Shown here: in pieces, positions 25,204 to 34,713 of the stretch
Layout of the letters: every line of letters starts with the position of its first letter
Numbering within the stretch: the stretch's first letter is position 1
Source: JBPRGH01 sp051418055
GTDB lineage: Bacteria; Bacteroidota; Bacteroidia; Cytophagales; Cyclobacteriaceae
Length of the DNA: 64,000 bases
Reading direction: 5' to 3'
Assembly (NCBI GenBank): GCA_051418055.1
Contig: JBPRGH010000113.1
Span: 1-64,000, forward strand
Position numbers and translations under genes: made by a program
Notes under the pieces: generated by a model
Database searches by the model: none
Told to the model about the DNA's origin: nothing
What the model saw: the letters and a program-made list of their open reading frames with translations, nothing else

Positions 25204-27390
25204 TCAAGAACGTTTTAAAAACGCTGAATTTACCGGCAGGTCTCTTACCCTCACACCCGTGGCATTAAAAATTGCATTTACAATAGCTGCTGCTGCCGGT
25301 CCCTGTGCCGCTTCACCTGCCCCTAACGGTGGCTGATCTACACGGTCAATTACCTCCACCTCAACTTCAGGGGCATCCGGAAACCTGAAAATGGGGTAAC
25401 TATACCAGTCCAGGCTGGTAATATGGTTCTTATCAAATTTCACCTCTTCCATTAAGGTCCAGCTTGCTGATTGTATCATACCGCCTTCAGTTTGGTTTTT
25501 TAATCCATCCGGATTTATTGTTTCACCCGAATCTATTACTCCCCACATTTTCTTTACATGTGGTTTACCAGAGCCAGGATCTACATGGACATGTGCTGCT
25601 ACAGCAAGATAAGAAGCTGAATTTTTATATTGGGCAAATGCAACGCCCAATCCCTCTCGCTCCTTTAGATCTACACCAGAAATGTTTTTCTTAAGTGTCT
25701 GAAGACAGGTGATTGCCCTTTTATCCTTCAGGTGCATTAGCCGGAATTCTATGGGATCAATTCCAGCCTTATGAGCTAATTCATCCATAAATGATTCTAT
25801 GGCATAAATATTAGCATAGGCTCCCAATCCCCTTAATGCCGATTTCCGAAGTGGTCCGCGGAAAATGTGCGACTGAGTTTTTAAATTTTGGATCTTATAG
25901 AGAGGAGATGAATTGCGCACTGCCCCGCCTTTAAAACCAGCACCGGGAACACCATGCCCCTGATCTAAGAATCGGGCCGGCAACAGATTTTCAGGACTAC
26001 CATTAGGACGGGTGCTATGGCCATCAGACCATAAGTTATATTTCCATCCCTGGATCTTACCCTCTGATGACAGTCCCGCCTGCAGCTCCATTATCATGGC
26101 AGAACCATAAGGCTCCCACCCATGCTCGTCTTCCCTCATCCACTGAAGCCGTACATGCCTGCCGGGATAATTCATCGCCAGCAGAGCGGCTTCTGCGGCA
26201 ACATCATCAGCGCCGTTATGGCCATAACAGCCGGATCCCGGAACACCTTTTATATGAATAGCATCTTCAGGGATTTTCAGCAGGTTGGCCAATGTTTTTC
26301 GTAGCGGATAAACCCCCTGAGTATGGCTCCAGACATTTAAACTATCATTTTCATAGAAAGCTACTGCACATGAAGGACCATTAGCCGCATGCATAATGTA
26401 TGGTTTGAAATAACTTGCCTTATGCTGAACAGGGGAATGGTTAACTGCTGATTCCCAGTTACCACTCTCTTCTTCCGTATCTGTTTCTACTGGCCGGGAG
26501 CGGAGGTAATCCTTCAGGGGTTTATCGGCAGGTAATGCCTCCTCAAAATCCCACTTTGCCAACTGCGATAATTGTTTGCTAAACTCTATTGCCTGATATT
26601 CTTTTTCAGCTAAAACACCTATAAAGCTACCCTGACGAACAATTTTCAGGAAACCTTCCTTATTTTCAATCTCTGAAGTATCGATAGAGGATAATTTCGA
26701 CGTATAGGTACGGGGCCTGACAACTCTTGCATGAACCATATCGGGAAATCTCAGGTCCTGCACATATACCTGGTTTCCCCTAACCATATTTTCAATATCT
26801 CTCCTTTTGATCGGATGGCCCACAATCTGCCTCACAGTTTTAGCCTTTACCTCTACAGTTTTGTCAATCCTCCCGTTTATTTGTTTCCTATCGAGTAATT
26901 CATAAATAGTTGCAGATCTGTCACCTGCCCGTATTATACCATTCTTTAATTCTATTTCAGTGGGTTGAATATTCCATTTTTCAGAAGCCAGCTTTTTTAT
27001 TTCTTCTCTTGCTGTCGCCGCAGCATAACGCACAGACATGGCGCTTGATTCTATGGAACGGCTTCCTGCGGTATATCCTTCATTGGCAGTTACATTTGTT
27101 TCAGCAAGATTGATTTCCACCAGGTCCATTCTGGTATCTAATTCCTCAGCTGCTACCTGCATTATTGCTGTACTTATCCCCTGCCCCAGCTCCATTTTTC
27201 CTGTTAATATTTTTATCCTGCCATCTTCCAGCACATGCAGCCATGTATCTACCTGGTCCTGATCTGGTACAAAGAGTTCGTTATTTACCACCTCTTCATT
27301 ACTACTTGTCACACAGGTTGTACCCGTAAGTGAAAAACCAATGCTAATCAACCCCAGCTGTTTTACAAATTCACGTCTGCCTGATTTCAT
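25204..27390 (-). CDS. Molybdopterin-binding subunit, xanthine dehydrogenase family (IorB-like)
   Basis: The 728-residue protein is the large subunit of a two-component molybdenum hydroxylase of the isoquinoline 1-oxidoreductase/aldehyde oxidase type. A twin-arginine signal (GRREFVKQLG, residues 4-13) precedes a hydrophobic stretch, so the folded enzyme should be exported to the periplasm. Recognisable parts are VDTWLHVLEDGRIKILTGKMELGQGI at the start, the central GVPGSGCYGHNGADD, and PPLGAGEAAQGPAAAAIVNA, whose Glu is the usual catalytic position. The iron-sulfur subunit lies 10 bases upstream. No cytochrome c partner is next to it. The substrate is unknown. Confidence 0.92.
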   Translation of the reverse strand: MKSGRREFVKQLGLISIGFSLTGTTCVTSSNEEVVNNELFVPDQDQVDTWLHVLEDGRIKILTGKMELGQGISTAIMQVAAEELDTRMDLVEINLAETNVTANEGYTAGSRSIESSAMSVRYAAATAREEIKKLASEKWNIQPTEIELKNGIIRAGDRSATIYELLDRKQINGRIDKTVEVKAKTVRQIVGHPIKRRDIENMVRGNQVYVQDLRFPDMVHARVVRPRTYTSKLSSIDTSEIENKEGFLKIVRQGSFIGVLAEKEYQAIEFSKQLSQLAKWDFEEALPADKPLKDYLRSRPVETDTEEESGNWESAVNHSPVQHKASYFKPYIMHAANGPSCAVAFYENDSLNVWSHTQGVYPLRKTLANLLKIPEDAIHIKGVPGSGCYGHNGADDVAAEAALLAMNYPGRHVRLQWMREDEHGWEPYGSAMIMELQAGLSSEGKIQGWKYNLWSDGHSTRPNGSPENLLPARFLDQGHGVPGAGFKGGAVRNSSPLYKIQNLKTQSHIFRGPLRKSALRGLGAYANIYAIESFMDELAHKAGIDPIEFRLMHLKDKRAITCLQTLKKNISGVDLKEREGLGVAFAQYKNSASYLAVAAHVHVDPGSGKPHVKKMWGVIDSGETINPDGLKNQTEGGMIQSASWTLMEEVKFDKNHITSLDWYSYPIFRFPDAPEVEVEVIDRVDQPPLGAGEAAQGPAAAAIVNAIFNATGVRVRDLPVNSAFLKRS

Positions 27391-27400
27391 ATTGATGTTT

Positions 27401-27862
27401 TTATGCCTTTGAAGCTCTTTTTACCGCTTTTATCACCCTGTCATGAACACCGCACCGGCAAATATTCCGTGCCAGGTTCTCTCTGATCTCACTATCGTCA
27501 GGGCTGGAATTTTTATTAAGGAGAGATACTGAAGCTATTATAAGGCCATTCAGGCAATAGCCACATTGCGCGGCCTGTTCCTCAACAAAAGCTTGCTGTA
27601 CCTTATGAAGTTTCCCATTAACATCTGAAAGACCTTCCAGTGTTGTTATCTGATAGTTGGCGGCCTCACTGACAGGTAACCTGCACGAGGGATTTGATTC
27701 GCCATTCATTAGTACCATACAGGCACCGCATTGTTCAAGTCCGCAGCCAAATTTTGGGCCGTTTAGTCCCAGATCATTACGAAGAATATATAGTAATGGT
27801 GTTTGAGGGTCAGCATCTATTTTATATGCTTTACCATTAACATTTAATGTTATCTCAGCCAT
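27401..27862 (-). CDS. (2Fe-2S)-binding subunit, IorA-like
   Basis: The 153-residue protein carries two [2Fe-2S] clusters: a plant-type ferredoxin domain with KFGCGLEQCGACMVLMNG and a later Cys (SCRLP), and an all-helical C-terminal domain with QCGYCLNGLI and NICRCGVHDRV. It passes electrons from the molybdenum subunit encoded next. It has no signal of its own, so it would be carried across the membrane with its Tat-targeted partner (inference from the family). Confidence 0.93.
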   Translation of the reverse strand: MAEITLNVNGKAYKIDADPQTPLLYILRNDLGLNGPKFGCGLEQCGACMVLMNGESNPSCRLPVSEAANYQITTLEGLSDVNGKLHKVQQAFVEEQAAQCGYCLNGLIIASVSLLNKNSSPDDSEIRENLARNICRCGVHDRVIKAVKRASKA

Positions 27863-27998
27863 TATATTAGTTATTGAAATGAGGGGAAAATCACTTCAAT
27901 AAATATACAAAAAAATACCTGCTAACTAAAAGTTATAACTGTGAAACAACTGCTGGTTAAAAAAGGAAGTATCTTATTATGATTACTAAGTTATATGA

Positions 27999-30734
27999 TT
28001 ATTCTGCAAAAACTTTAAATGATCCTGATCCTTCACTGCTTTCTACCTTGATTATGCAAGGCTGACAAACCTTCCCGCGGAGGTCGAGAAATATTTGATT
28101 ATTAATAGCTTTAATTTCTTTTGAAGGATAGATCAATTTACCGGTAATATCAGTAACTGAAATTTTTGCAGAACCTGAAATACCCTGAATAAACACTTTC
28201 CCATCTCCCGGATTAGGATAAATTAATATTTTTCCATCTTCCGGTCCATCTACACCTGTAACAGGCATTTGCGTTGTAAATGTGATAGCTACTGACCATT
28301 CTCCCAAACCACCAGCATTCCGCGCGGCCACACGGCTCCAGTAGGAAGTACCTAACTCCAGGTCATTCAGCGAATATTCCAATGCTCCATAAACCGATTG
28401 ATCAATTAGAAGATTAGTAAAACCCTCGCCATAGGATACCTGAAATTGATAACTTGTAGCACCCTCTGAGGCGGACCATGTTACTGTTACAGGAATCTCC
28501 ACTTCAGTAGAGTTATTTAAAGGCGCTATGATTACCGGAGGATCAGGTGTTGGCATTAAAGTTTTAAATTGTGTTACAGGTGTCCAGGCTGTAATCCCAT
28601 ATTCATTACTGCCCCTGATACGTATATAATGCGTATATAAAGTCTTTAATGTGCTATCAATTTTATAAGAAGATGTGTCATTATCAGGTATTATTTTATC
28701 AAAAACTATAGTTGATGTATTAAATCCGGTCCCGCCTTCGGATATTTGGATATGAAGCGAATCAATACCCTCTGATGCCTCCCAGAATAACTCAGGTTGT
28801 AACTCCACATTTGTTGCTTTATCTTCAGGTGATAATAAAGCCAGACTGGCAGGATAGCCGGTAGTGAATGATAGAGTATCTGAAAATATACCTGTACCGC
28901 TAATATTTTCCCCGGCAACGCGCCAGTAATATAATCTTTCCCCCTCCAATTTAAGATCAGAGATCATTACAACTGTATCTTTAAGAATATGAGACCTGAA
29001 ATCAGTAGCAAAAGACTCATCTGCTGACAATTCAAGTCTGTAGCGAGAGGAGTTTTTTGCCGAATGCCACACAAGACTGTCGGAGCTTGGAAGAATAGCG
29101 GCACTGTCAGGAGAAATAAGGACTACTTTATCAGGTTGATCCGCCACAAATATGGTACTTGCAGCGCTCTCAGTTCCGTACCTGTTAAGTGCAGTAACCA
29201 CAACAGAGTAGCCACTGATTTCCGGAAGATTAAAATGTTTATTATAAGTAATAGCTAATCTGTTATCATCCGATGTTTCAGTACCTGCAGGTTGAGAAGG
29301 ATCAAATGCATAGATGACATATCTTATACTATCTTTTGAATGGTCCCAGGCCAGGCTGTAAAAAGGATCGCCAGGCAATTGTTCTAATCTCACATTTGAA
29401 GGAGGCTCCGGCGCACCGGGAGTTTTCCAGGTCATTTCAGGAAATAATACTTTATTAAAATAAACCTGCTCTTTTAAATAAGAACTTAGACCATTTACCC
29501 TATAAAAATCATACATCCTAAAATAAACACTTCCCAATGTGCCAAGATCAGCATTCTGGCGATTGATTTCTACCTGTGTAACGATCTGATCGAGGGTCCA
29601 TGCATCAGCCTGTACTCTTGCACTGGTGTTGTTTATATTAAAATAGTCTTTAAGCTCATGTAATCCTGAAGCAGTTTCTGAAGTTCTAGCTACAGGAGCA
29701 TCATCCGCAAGCCGATAAATTCCATGTCCCGGATATAAATGCCTGTTATAGGTATTCACCCAATCTGCCCACCACGGTAATAATATTGAATAATCCTGGT
29801 TGCCACCTGTTGGCCAGTAGAGCTGAGGTGTGATATAATCTACCGTTCCTTCTGCAAGCCATGCCAGAGGATCACAATAAATAGTATTATAAGCATCTAA
29901 ACCAATAATACCATCCGGATTCATTCCATTGCCATAAATGCCAAAAGGACTTACTCCAAAGCGGATATATGGCCTTACAGATTGAATGGTATCCCATACA
30001 TTGGCAATCATTTTATTTATGCTGCCTCTTCTGAAATCACCAATGGTGGCATATCCGGCACCGTATGTATCATAAGTCTCCTGATCCATTGATGTAGGAG
30101 TACCACCGTATGCGTAAAAGTAATCGTCAAAGTGAACACCATCAAGGTCATATCTATTTATCAGGTCACCTACAATTACTTTTATATATTCCTGCACCTC
30201 CGGCAAGCCAGGGTTTAATATTTTACCTCCATCATCGTATGTCAATGCCCATTCAGGATGCTCCACATATACATGTTCAGAAGAATAATATCCATCACCT
30301 GCACTTTTGGAAGCATTAATACGATAGGGGTTTAGCCATGCATGAAGCTCTATACCCCTTTTATGGGCTTCCTCAATAGCAAATTGTATTGGGTCATATC
30401 CCGGGTCTTTTCCCTGCACTCCTGTAAGGTATCTTGACCATGGCTCATAGGGTGAATCATAAAAAGCATCACATTCAGACCTTACCTGTAAAAAAGCGGC
30501 ATTCATATTTATAGAGACCAGGGAATCATAATATCTAATAAGAGAAGCTTTTTGTGCTTCCACATCATTTCTATCCTCAGGTCGAGGCCAGTCAAGATTT
30601 GATACGCTAGTTATCCATGCTGCACGCATTTCGCCACGTGGTACCGGAACCTCCGATCTTAAATTCTCATTTGAAACCTGTGCAAATGAGTTACAAAAAA
30701 TAAGGCAGCAAAAAATATTCAGATAGGATTTCAT
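27999..30734 (-). CDS. GHL10 glycoside hydrolase with Fn3-like repeats and T9SS sorting domain
   Basis: The 911-residue protein has a signal peptide (about 1-18), a GHL10/DUF187 TIM-barrel (about 30-410) with REMRAAWITSV-type opening, AFLQVRSECDAFY, GIELHAWLNPYR and LDGVHFDDYFYAYGG, several fibronectin-III-like repeats (about 445-820) and a C-terminal T9SS type A domain starting near ILIYPNPGDGKVFI. GHL10 includes E. coli DigH, which cuts peptidoglycan glycans lacking stem peptides. The T9SS tail means it is sent to the cell surface or outside. It follows the SusC/D operon after a terminator. Confidence 0.9.
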   Translation of the reverse strand: MKSYLNIFCCLIFCNSFAQVSNENLRSEVPVPRGEMRAAWITSVSNLDWPRPEDRNDVEAQKASLIRYYDSLVSINMNAAFLQVRSECDAFYDSPYEPWSRYLTGVQGKDPGYDPIQFAIEEAHKRGIELHAWLNPYRINASKSAGDGYYSSEHVYVEHPEWALTYDDGGKILNPGLPEVQEYIKVIVGDLINRYDLDGVHFDDYFYAYGGTPTSMDQETYDTYGAGYATIGDFRRGSINKMIANVWDTIQSVRPYIRFGVSPFGIYGNGMNPDGIIGLDAYNTIYCDPLAWLAEGTVDYITPQLYWPTGGNQDYSILLPWWADWVNTYNRHLYPGHGIYRLADDAPVARTSETASGLHELKDYFNINNTSARVQADAWTLDQIVTQVEINRQNADLGTLGSVYFRMYDFYRVNGLSSYLKEQVYFNKVLFPEMTWKTPGAPEPPSNVRLEQLPGDPFYSLAWDHSKDSIRYVIYAFDPSQPAGTETSDDNRLAITYNKHFNLPEISGYSVVVTALNRYGTESAASTIFVADQPDKVVLISPDSAAILPSSDSLVWHSAKNSSRYRLELSADESFATDFRSHILKDTVVMISDLKLEGERLYYWRVAGENISGTGIFSDTLSFTTGYPASLALLSPEDKATNVELQPELFWEASEGIDSLHIQISEGGTGFNTSTIVFDKIIPDNDTSSYKIDSTLKTLYTHYIRIRGSNEYGITAWTPVTQFKTLMPTPDPPVIIAPLNNSTEVEIPVTVTWSASEGATSYQFQVSYGEGFTNLLIDQSVYGALEYSLNDLELGTSYWSRVAARNAGGLGEWSVAITFTTQMPVTGVDGPEDGKILIYPNPGDGKVFIQGISGSAKISVTDITGKLIYPSKEIKAINNQIFLDLRGKVCQPCIIKVESSEGSGSFKVFAE

Positions 30735-30748
30735 TGGGGTACAAATAA

Positions 30749-30781
30749 AAAGTGCAGGGGTAAAAAAACACCCTGCACTTT
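30749..30781 (-). terminator. Strong intrinsic terminator of the SusCD operon
   Basis: AAAGTGCAGGG (30781-30771 on the minus strand) pairs with CCCTGCACTTT (30759-30749) as an 11-bp stem, with a T-rich run after it. It separates the PKD gene at the end of the SusCD operon from the GHL10-T9SS gene. The stem is symmetrical enough to act in both directions. Confidence 0.85.
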
Positions 30782-30800
30782 GTTAATTATAATTTAAATA

Positions 30801-32402
30801 TTATCTCTTTGTATTGTCTAAAGCAAGACCATAAGCTTCCACACCTTCAATGAAGTACTCCACTTCACCGGTCCCGTCTAACTTATATCTCTTTATCCCT
30901 GATGCATGAAGAGGGTTAAGCTCAAGGTCTGCATCTGCAGGTCCTCTGTAAGCCCAGTATACATAACCACTTTCATTGTCTACAACGATGTCAGTGATAT
31001 AAGTATATTCATTACCTCCACCTTCACCATCAACTGGTGAATCATCGATTAAAGTTACGTTAGCACCATCATTTGCATCTGCAACATAGAACCCAATAGC
31101 AGTTTTATTGGAGCTGAAATAAACTTTTGCATTTTCCTGGTCTACATCAAAAGCACGTACTTCGTAAGTACCAAGTATAGCACCTTCCTCAGGTATAGTT
31201 GCGCTTCCTATATCTTCTGCAGAAAACCTGTAAAGACCTTTATGGTTAGAGTTTTTACCCCACCAGTAAACATCACCTATCCTCATGACAGTACCATTCA
31301 ATGCACCCCATCCATAAGTAGGGCCAGTATATTCAGCTGGCGCATTGGCAGAATAATAAGCTAATTGGTTATTTGTTACAAGTGGCGGGAAATCGGGATG
31401 ATTACCTGTCGCACCATTATCACCCCATGCAAGATCAGTAGTAGATGTTGGCATAATGGTAATATCATTATTTCTATCTGTAAAGATTATATCAGTACCA
31501 TCAACTGATCCAAAAAAAGCATCGTCATAATTTTGATTACTGAATGTTACATGTGTTGTATAAGCAGTCAGATCATGAGCAAAGCTAAATATTTGTCCGG
31601 GAGTAGCTTCCGGATCAGCAGAAAATGTAATTGTTGATCCTGCATCAAATACATATAGTCTGTCGTTCTCAAAATCCATGGTCAACGGATGTGACCCTGC
31701 AGGGATCCCGCTGTCTTCCAGTTGTGCTTCACCAGCTGCAAATATCTGCTTTGACCAGATATTTCCACCTTTTTGAGCAAGCCATAAAGTTTTTGCTAAC
31801 TGAGCGCTCACAGCAACATTTGTTGTTGCAGGTAATTCATCACCATTTAAAGAAGCTGTTACTGCCACCGGTAAAGACGGATTAGCTTCAGTAAAAGTCA
31901 CTGTTACAGTTTCTGCCGTAGCCGCACCTGTTTCATCAAGATCATCACTAATCCAGCCTTCTGCAGGGAAATCCCAAGTCCATACAACAGTAGCACCTGA
32001 AGGATTATAAACAGAAGCAGAAAAAGTAGTGGCTACACCAGTCTGGATCGGATCTGGTGAAAAAGTAATTTCCGGTGTCGGTGCACCTACAACAACATCA
32101 TCAGAAAAAGATTGTGTTGGAACATTATCAACAACTAAGGTAACCGTAAAAGTACCATCGCTTTCAAAGATATGTGTAGGATTCTCATCTGTGGATGTGT
32201 TACCATCTCCAAAATCCCAGGCAAAAGTAGTACCCCCTGTAGAGGCATTAGTAAATGTTACTGTCTCCCCTGCAATTGGATTTTCAGGTGCAAAGCTAAA
32301 CCCAACCCTTATCGGTGTCGGTTCATCATCATCACCACACGAGACGGCACCCAGAATAAATGCGGTGAGAAATAATAATTGTAAAATTTTCATGTACTTC
32401 AT
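30801..32402 (-). CDS. PKD-domain surface lipoprotein
   Basis: The 533-residue protein has a lipobox (AVSC, Cys22), then a PKD domain (about 35-105) with TTFAWDFGDGNTSTDENPTH, a second Ig/PKD-like domain (about 108-200), and a C-terminal propeller-like region with KLWLAQKGGNIWSKQIF and similar blades. It is the last gene of the SusC-SusD-lipoprotein operon, the place where SusE/SusF-type glycan-binding proteins lie. Binding of a glycan on the cell surface is inferred from position; no catalytic motif is visible. Confidence 0.82.
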   Translation of the reverse strand: MKYMKILQLLFLTAFILGAVSCGDDDEPTPIRVGFSFAPENPIAGETVTFTNASTGGTTFAWDFGDGNTSTDENPTHIFESDGTFTVTLVVDNVPTQSFSDDVVVGAPTPEITFSPDPIQTGVATTFSASVYNPSGATVVWTWDFPAEGWISDDLDETGAATAETVTVTFTEANPSLPVAVTASLNGDELPATTNVAVSAQLAKTLWLAQKGGNIWSKQIFAAGEAQLEDSGIPAGSHPLTMDFENDRLYVFDAGSTITFSADPEATPGQIFSFAHDLTAYTTHVTFSNQNYDDAFFGSVDGTDIIFTDRNNDITIMPTSTTDLAWGDNGATGNHPDFPPLVTNNQLAYYSANAPAEYTGPTYGWGALNGTVMRIGDVYWWGKNSNHKGLYRFSAEDIGSATIPEEGAILGTYEVRAFDVDQENAKVYFSSNKTAIGFYVADANDGANVTLIDDSPVDGEGGGNEYTYITDIVVDNESGYVYWAYRGPADADLELNPLHASGIKRYKLDGTGEVEYFIEGVEAYGLALDNTKR

Positions 32403-32428
32403 AGATAATTATTTTGGTTAATTCATTA

Positions 32429-33214
32429 TTAATTTACATTAAAAGCTCTTGTTGTTGATTCGGAAACCTCTTCAAAAATATTTACTATCCTAAATGACAA
32501 GGCTATCCTGTGGGATACTTCATAGCTAAAATTATCTTTAACTAATGCAGGTATGCCGATACTCATCAAATGTGATTCAATGCTTGCTTTACCACTTTCA
32601 GTTAAATTATTTTCCTGATAATAAGAGTCGAAAGTAGCCTGGGTTACTATCTGGTGGACCTCCACAAGTAATAACTGTAATTGTGATTTTGATAATCCTG
32701 TTGATATCACCTCAAAGAAATCTTCCTTGGCTTCATCAGGTATGGATGAGTTAAGTACTGTTAAGGAAGAATTATTCTTTTTATAAGTTATTTTTTTATA
32801 CTCCTGTGGGATCTCATAAGTTGGGCGAATAACATAAGCATTTTTTGCGGGGACAAAATTTGTAAAGTTATGCTGAAGGGATCTATAAACTTCTTCTTCA
32901 ACTTTATCACGAGTATCTTCATACTGATACGAATAATTTACATCTTTTAGCTCCAGCTTTAATTGATCCAGTAAAAAAATACTATGTAGAAAGTCAATAG
33001 ATAAAAAATCATCTCCCTTCGACCAATATTCAACCTCTGTTTCTATATCAGTTCCTACAAAAGCAATCGGGCTTAAAGGAACAAAATAAATATTAGCTGC
33101 AAAATTTCCTGTTTCACTTAATTCTTCGATAGGATCATTTTTTTCACAGCCTGTGAATGCAATCCAGCAAAAAATGACGATAAGATAAAATTTAAAATTT
33201 CTCATTTTCTTCAT
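32429..33214 (-). CDS. SusE-position lipoprotein of unknown family
   Basis: The frame opens at 33250, inside susD, but the Met at 33214 (MKKMRNFKFYLIVIFCWIAFTGC) gives a good lipoprotein signal with lipobox AFTGC and starts 2 bases after the susD stop. The 261-residue product is acidic and helical in its second half (DEAKEDFFEVISTGLSKSQLQLLLVEVHQI). It resembles no named family to me. Its place between SusD and the PKD protein suggests a surface component of the same uptake system. Confidence 0.72.
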   Translation of the reverse strand: MKKMRNFKFYLIVIFCWIAFTGCEKNDPIEELSETGNFAANIYFVPLSPIAFVGTDIETEVEYWSKGDDFLSIDFLHSIFLLDQLKLELKDVNYSYQYEDTRDKVEEEVYRSLQHNFTNFVPAKNAYVIRPTYEIPQEYKKITYKKNNSSLTVLNSSIPDEAKEDFFEVISTGLSKSQLQLLLVEVHQIVTQATFDSYYQENNLTESGKASIESHLMSIGIPALVKDNFSYEVSHRIALSFRIVNIFEEVSESTTRAFNVN

Positions 33215-33216
33215 AA

Positions 33217-34710
33217 TTACTTTGCCCAATACATAGGTACCTTTAGCCATTCAGGATTTTGGTAAGCACCTAATCGATCAAGTTCAGGTTTATTATATAT
33301 TTCTTCTGTTTCTGTATCATAAGGAAATCTTTCAATCCATTCTCCTTCCTCCCAATAATATGCTAGGTTTGGCGGAGGCTGGATCCCCAGGTATATCTGA
33401 TTATCATAATTATATCTGCGCATATCAACCCAAACTTCTCCTTCCAGCCAAAGTGCCACATATTTTTGCATCATAATATCCCTCAGCATTAAATCAGCGC
33501 TGTTTTGGGGAATAAAAGTGCTACTAAGAAAATCAGCCTTTTCCTGAGCGGTAACTCCCGCACGATCCATGTTCACAGAAATGCCTTCAATAAAAGAGGT
33601 AAAAGCAGCTGGTTTATTTCCGTTATTAAAATATGCTTCGGCTTTTATAAAATGAAGCTCCTCCTCACGAAAGAAATACATAGGTCCGTAATCCTGCGTG
33701 ATATAAGAGCCGTAAAGGTTGGGGTAAGCATCATCATTGAGCGAAGCGATTTTTCCAACACTTGGTGTAATCGACAAATACTCCCCATCTGCATTTGGTT
33801 GCATAAGGTATTTTGTCCTCGGATCACCAACCACGTGATTTACAGGGTCATATTTTAAAGCCTGCTCTAGCATAAATCTTCCCGGAGCGCTGTTTGCAAG
33901 AGTATTATTACCATAATCCCAATCCGGATCGGCTTGTGAAGGACCCCATTGGTTCATTTGTAATGGATTTCCCGCTACACCGGTGCTATAGTCAAATAAT
34001 ACATCATTCCAGCCATCCAATGCCAGGTCTGCAGCAGCAACTACCTGATCATAATTTTGATTTACATTAGGTGTTAAGTGCAGTAGGGTCCTTGCTTTAA
34101 TTGCATGTGCAAAATTTATCCATTTGTCCAGATCCCCCGCAAAAACATGGTCCTGAGCAGCTGTCATAGGGCGGACGGTTGCAGGGTGTGTATTTTCCAG
34201 CAAATCGATAGCCTCATCCAATTGAAGTAATATCTGTTCATATATTACAGATTGGTCATCATATCTTGGTGAAGGATTGGCTTGTAAAGCCTCAAAATAA
34301 GGCATATCACCAAAAAGATCCGTAGTTCGCTGGGTGGAGAAAGCGTATAAAATTTTGGCTACACCCTCATAATTTGTGGAGTTTTCTCTTTGAGAAGCCT
34401 CTATTACATGTTTGGCATTAGACGAAATATCATGATAATGCCTACGCCATTGACCTATGCGGTTTGCCGTTACATAATCCCACCTATCTTCATATTTTGC
34501 CCAGCCGCTGAATGTTGCGACCTGTTGAGTTATATATGATATTTCTTCACCATGATCAAAAATACTTGTGGCCGTATAAGCAAGTACCGGGGGCAATAAA
34601 AAATCAGGAGTACTGGTAAATGGTGAATCAGGATCATCATTTACATCAAGAAAATCCTCACATCCCGAAAAAGTACCTATCAATAAAATTATTAAAATAT
34701 ATCTTTTCAT
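33217..34710 (-). CDS. SusD/RagB family nutrient-binding lipoprotein
   Basis: The 497-residue protein has a lipobox (TFSGC, Cys17) followed by the EDFLDVNDDPDSP opening common to SusD-like_2 proteins, helical TPR-like parts (ANRIGQWRRHYHDISSNAKHVIEAS; NFAHAIKARTLLHL), and a C-terminal segment with KYVALWLEGEVWVDMRRYNY. SusD proteins form a lid on the SusC pore and capture oligomers at the surface. The gene starts 3 bases after susC and is followed by the lipoprotein gene after 2 bases. Confidence 0.93.
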   Translation of the reverse strand: MKRYILIILLIGTFSGCEDFLDVNDDPDSPFTSTPDFLLPPVLAYTATSIFDHGEEISYITQQVATFSGWAKYEDRWDYVTANRIGQWRRHYHDISSNAKHVIEASQRENSTNYEGVAKILYAFSTQRTTDLFGDMPYFEALQANPSPRYDDQSVIYEQILLQLDEAIDLLENTHPATVRPMTAAQDHVFAGDLDKWINFAHAIKARTLLHLTPNVNQNYDQVVAAADLALDGWNDVLFDYSTGVAGNPLQMNQWGPSQADPDWDYGNNTLANSAPGRFMLEQALKYDPVNHVVGDPRTKYLMQPNADGEYLSITPSVGKIASLNDDAYPNLYGSYITQDYGPMYFFREEELHFIKAEAYFNNGNKPAAFTSFIEGISVNMDRAGVTAQEKADFLSSTFIPQNSADLMLRDIMMQKYVALWLEGEVWVDMRRYNYDNQIYLGIQPPPNLAYYWEEGEWIERFPYDTETEEIYNKPELDRLGAYQNPEWLKVPMYWAK

Positions 34711-34713
34711 GAT

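Noticed and set aside
32029..32421. 130-codon plus-strand ORF across the PKD gene start
   Set aside because: It is antisense to the PKD lipoprotein, which has a lipobox and PKD motif in the other frame.
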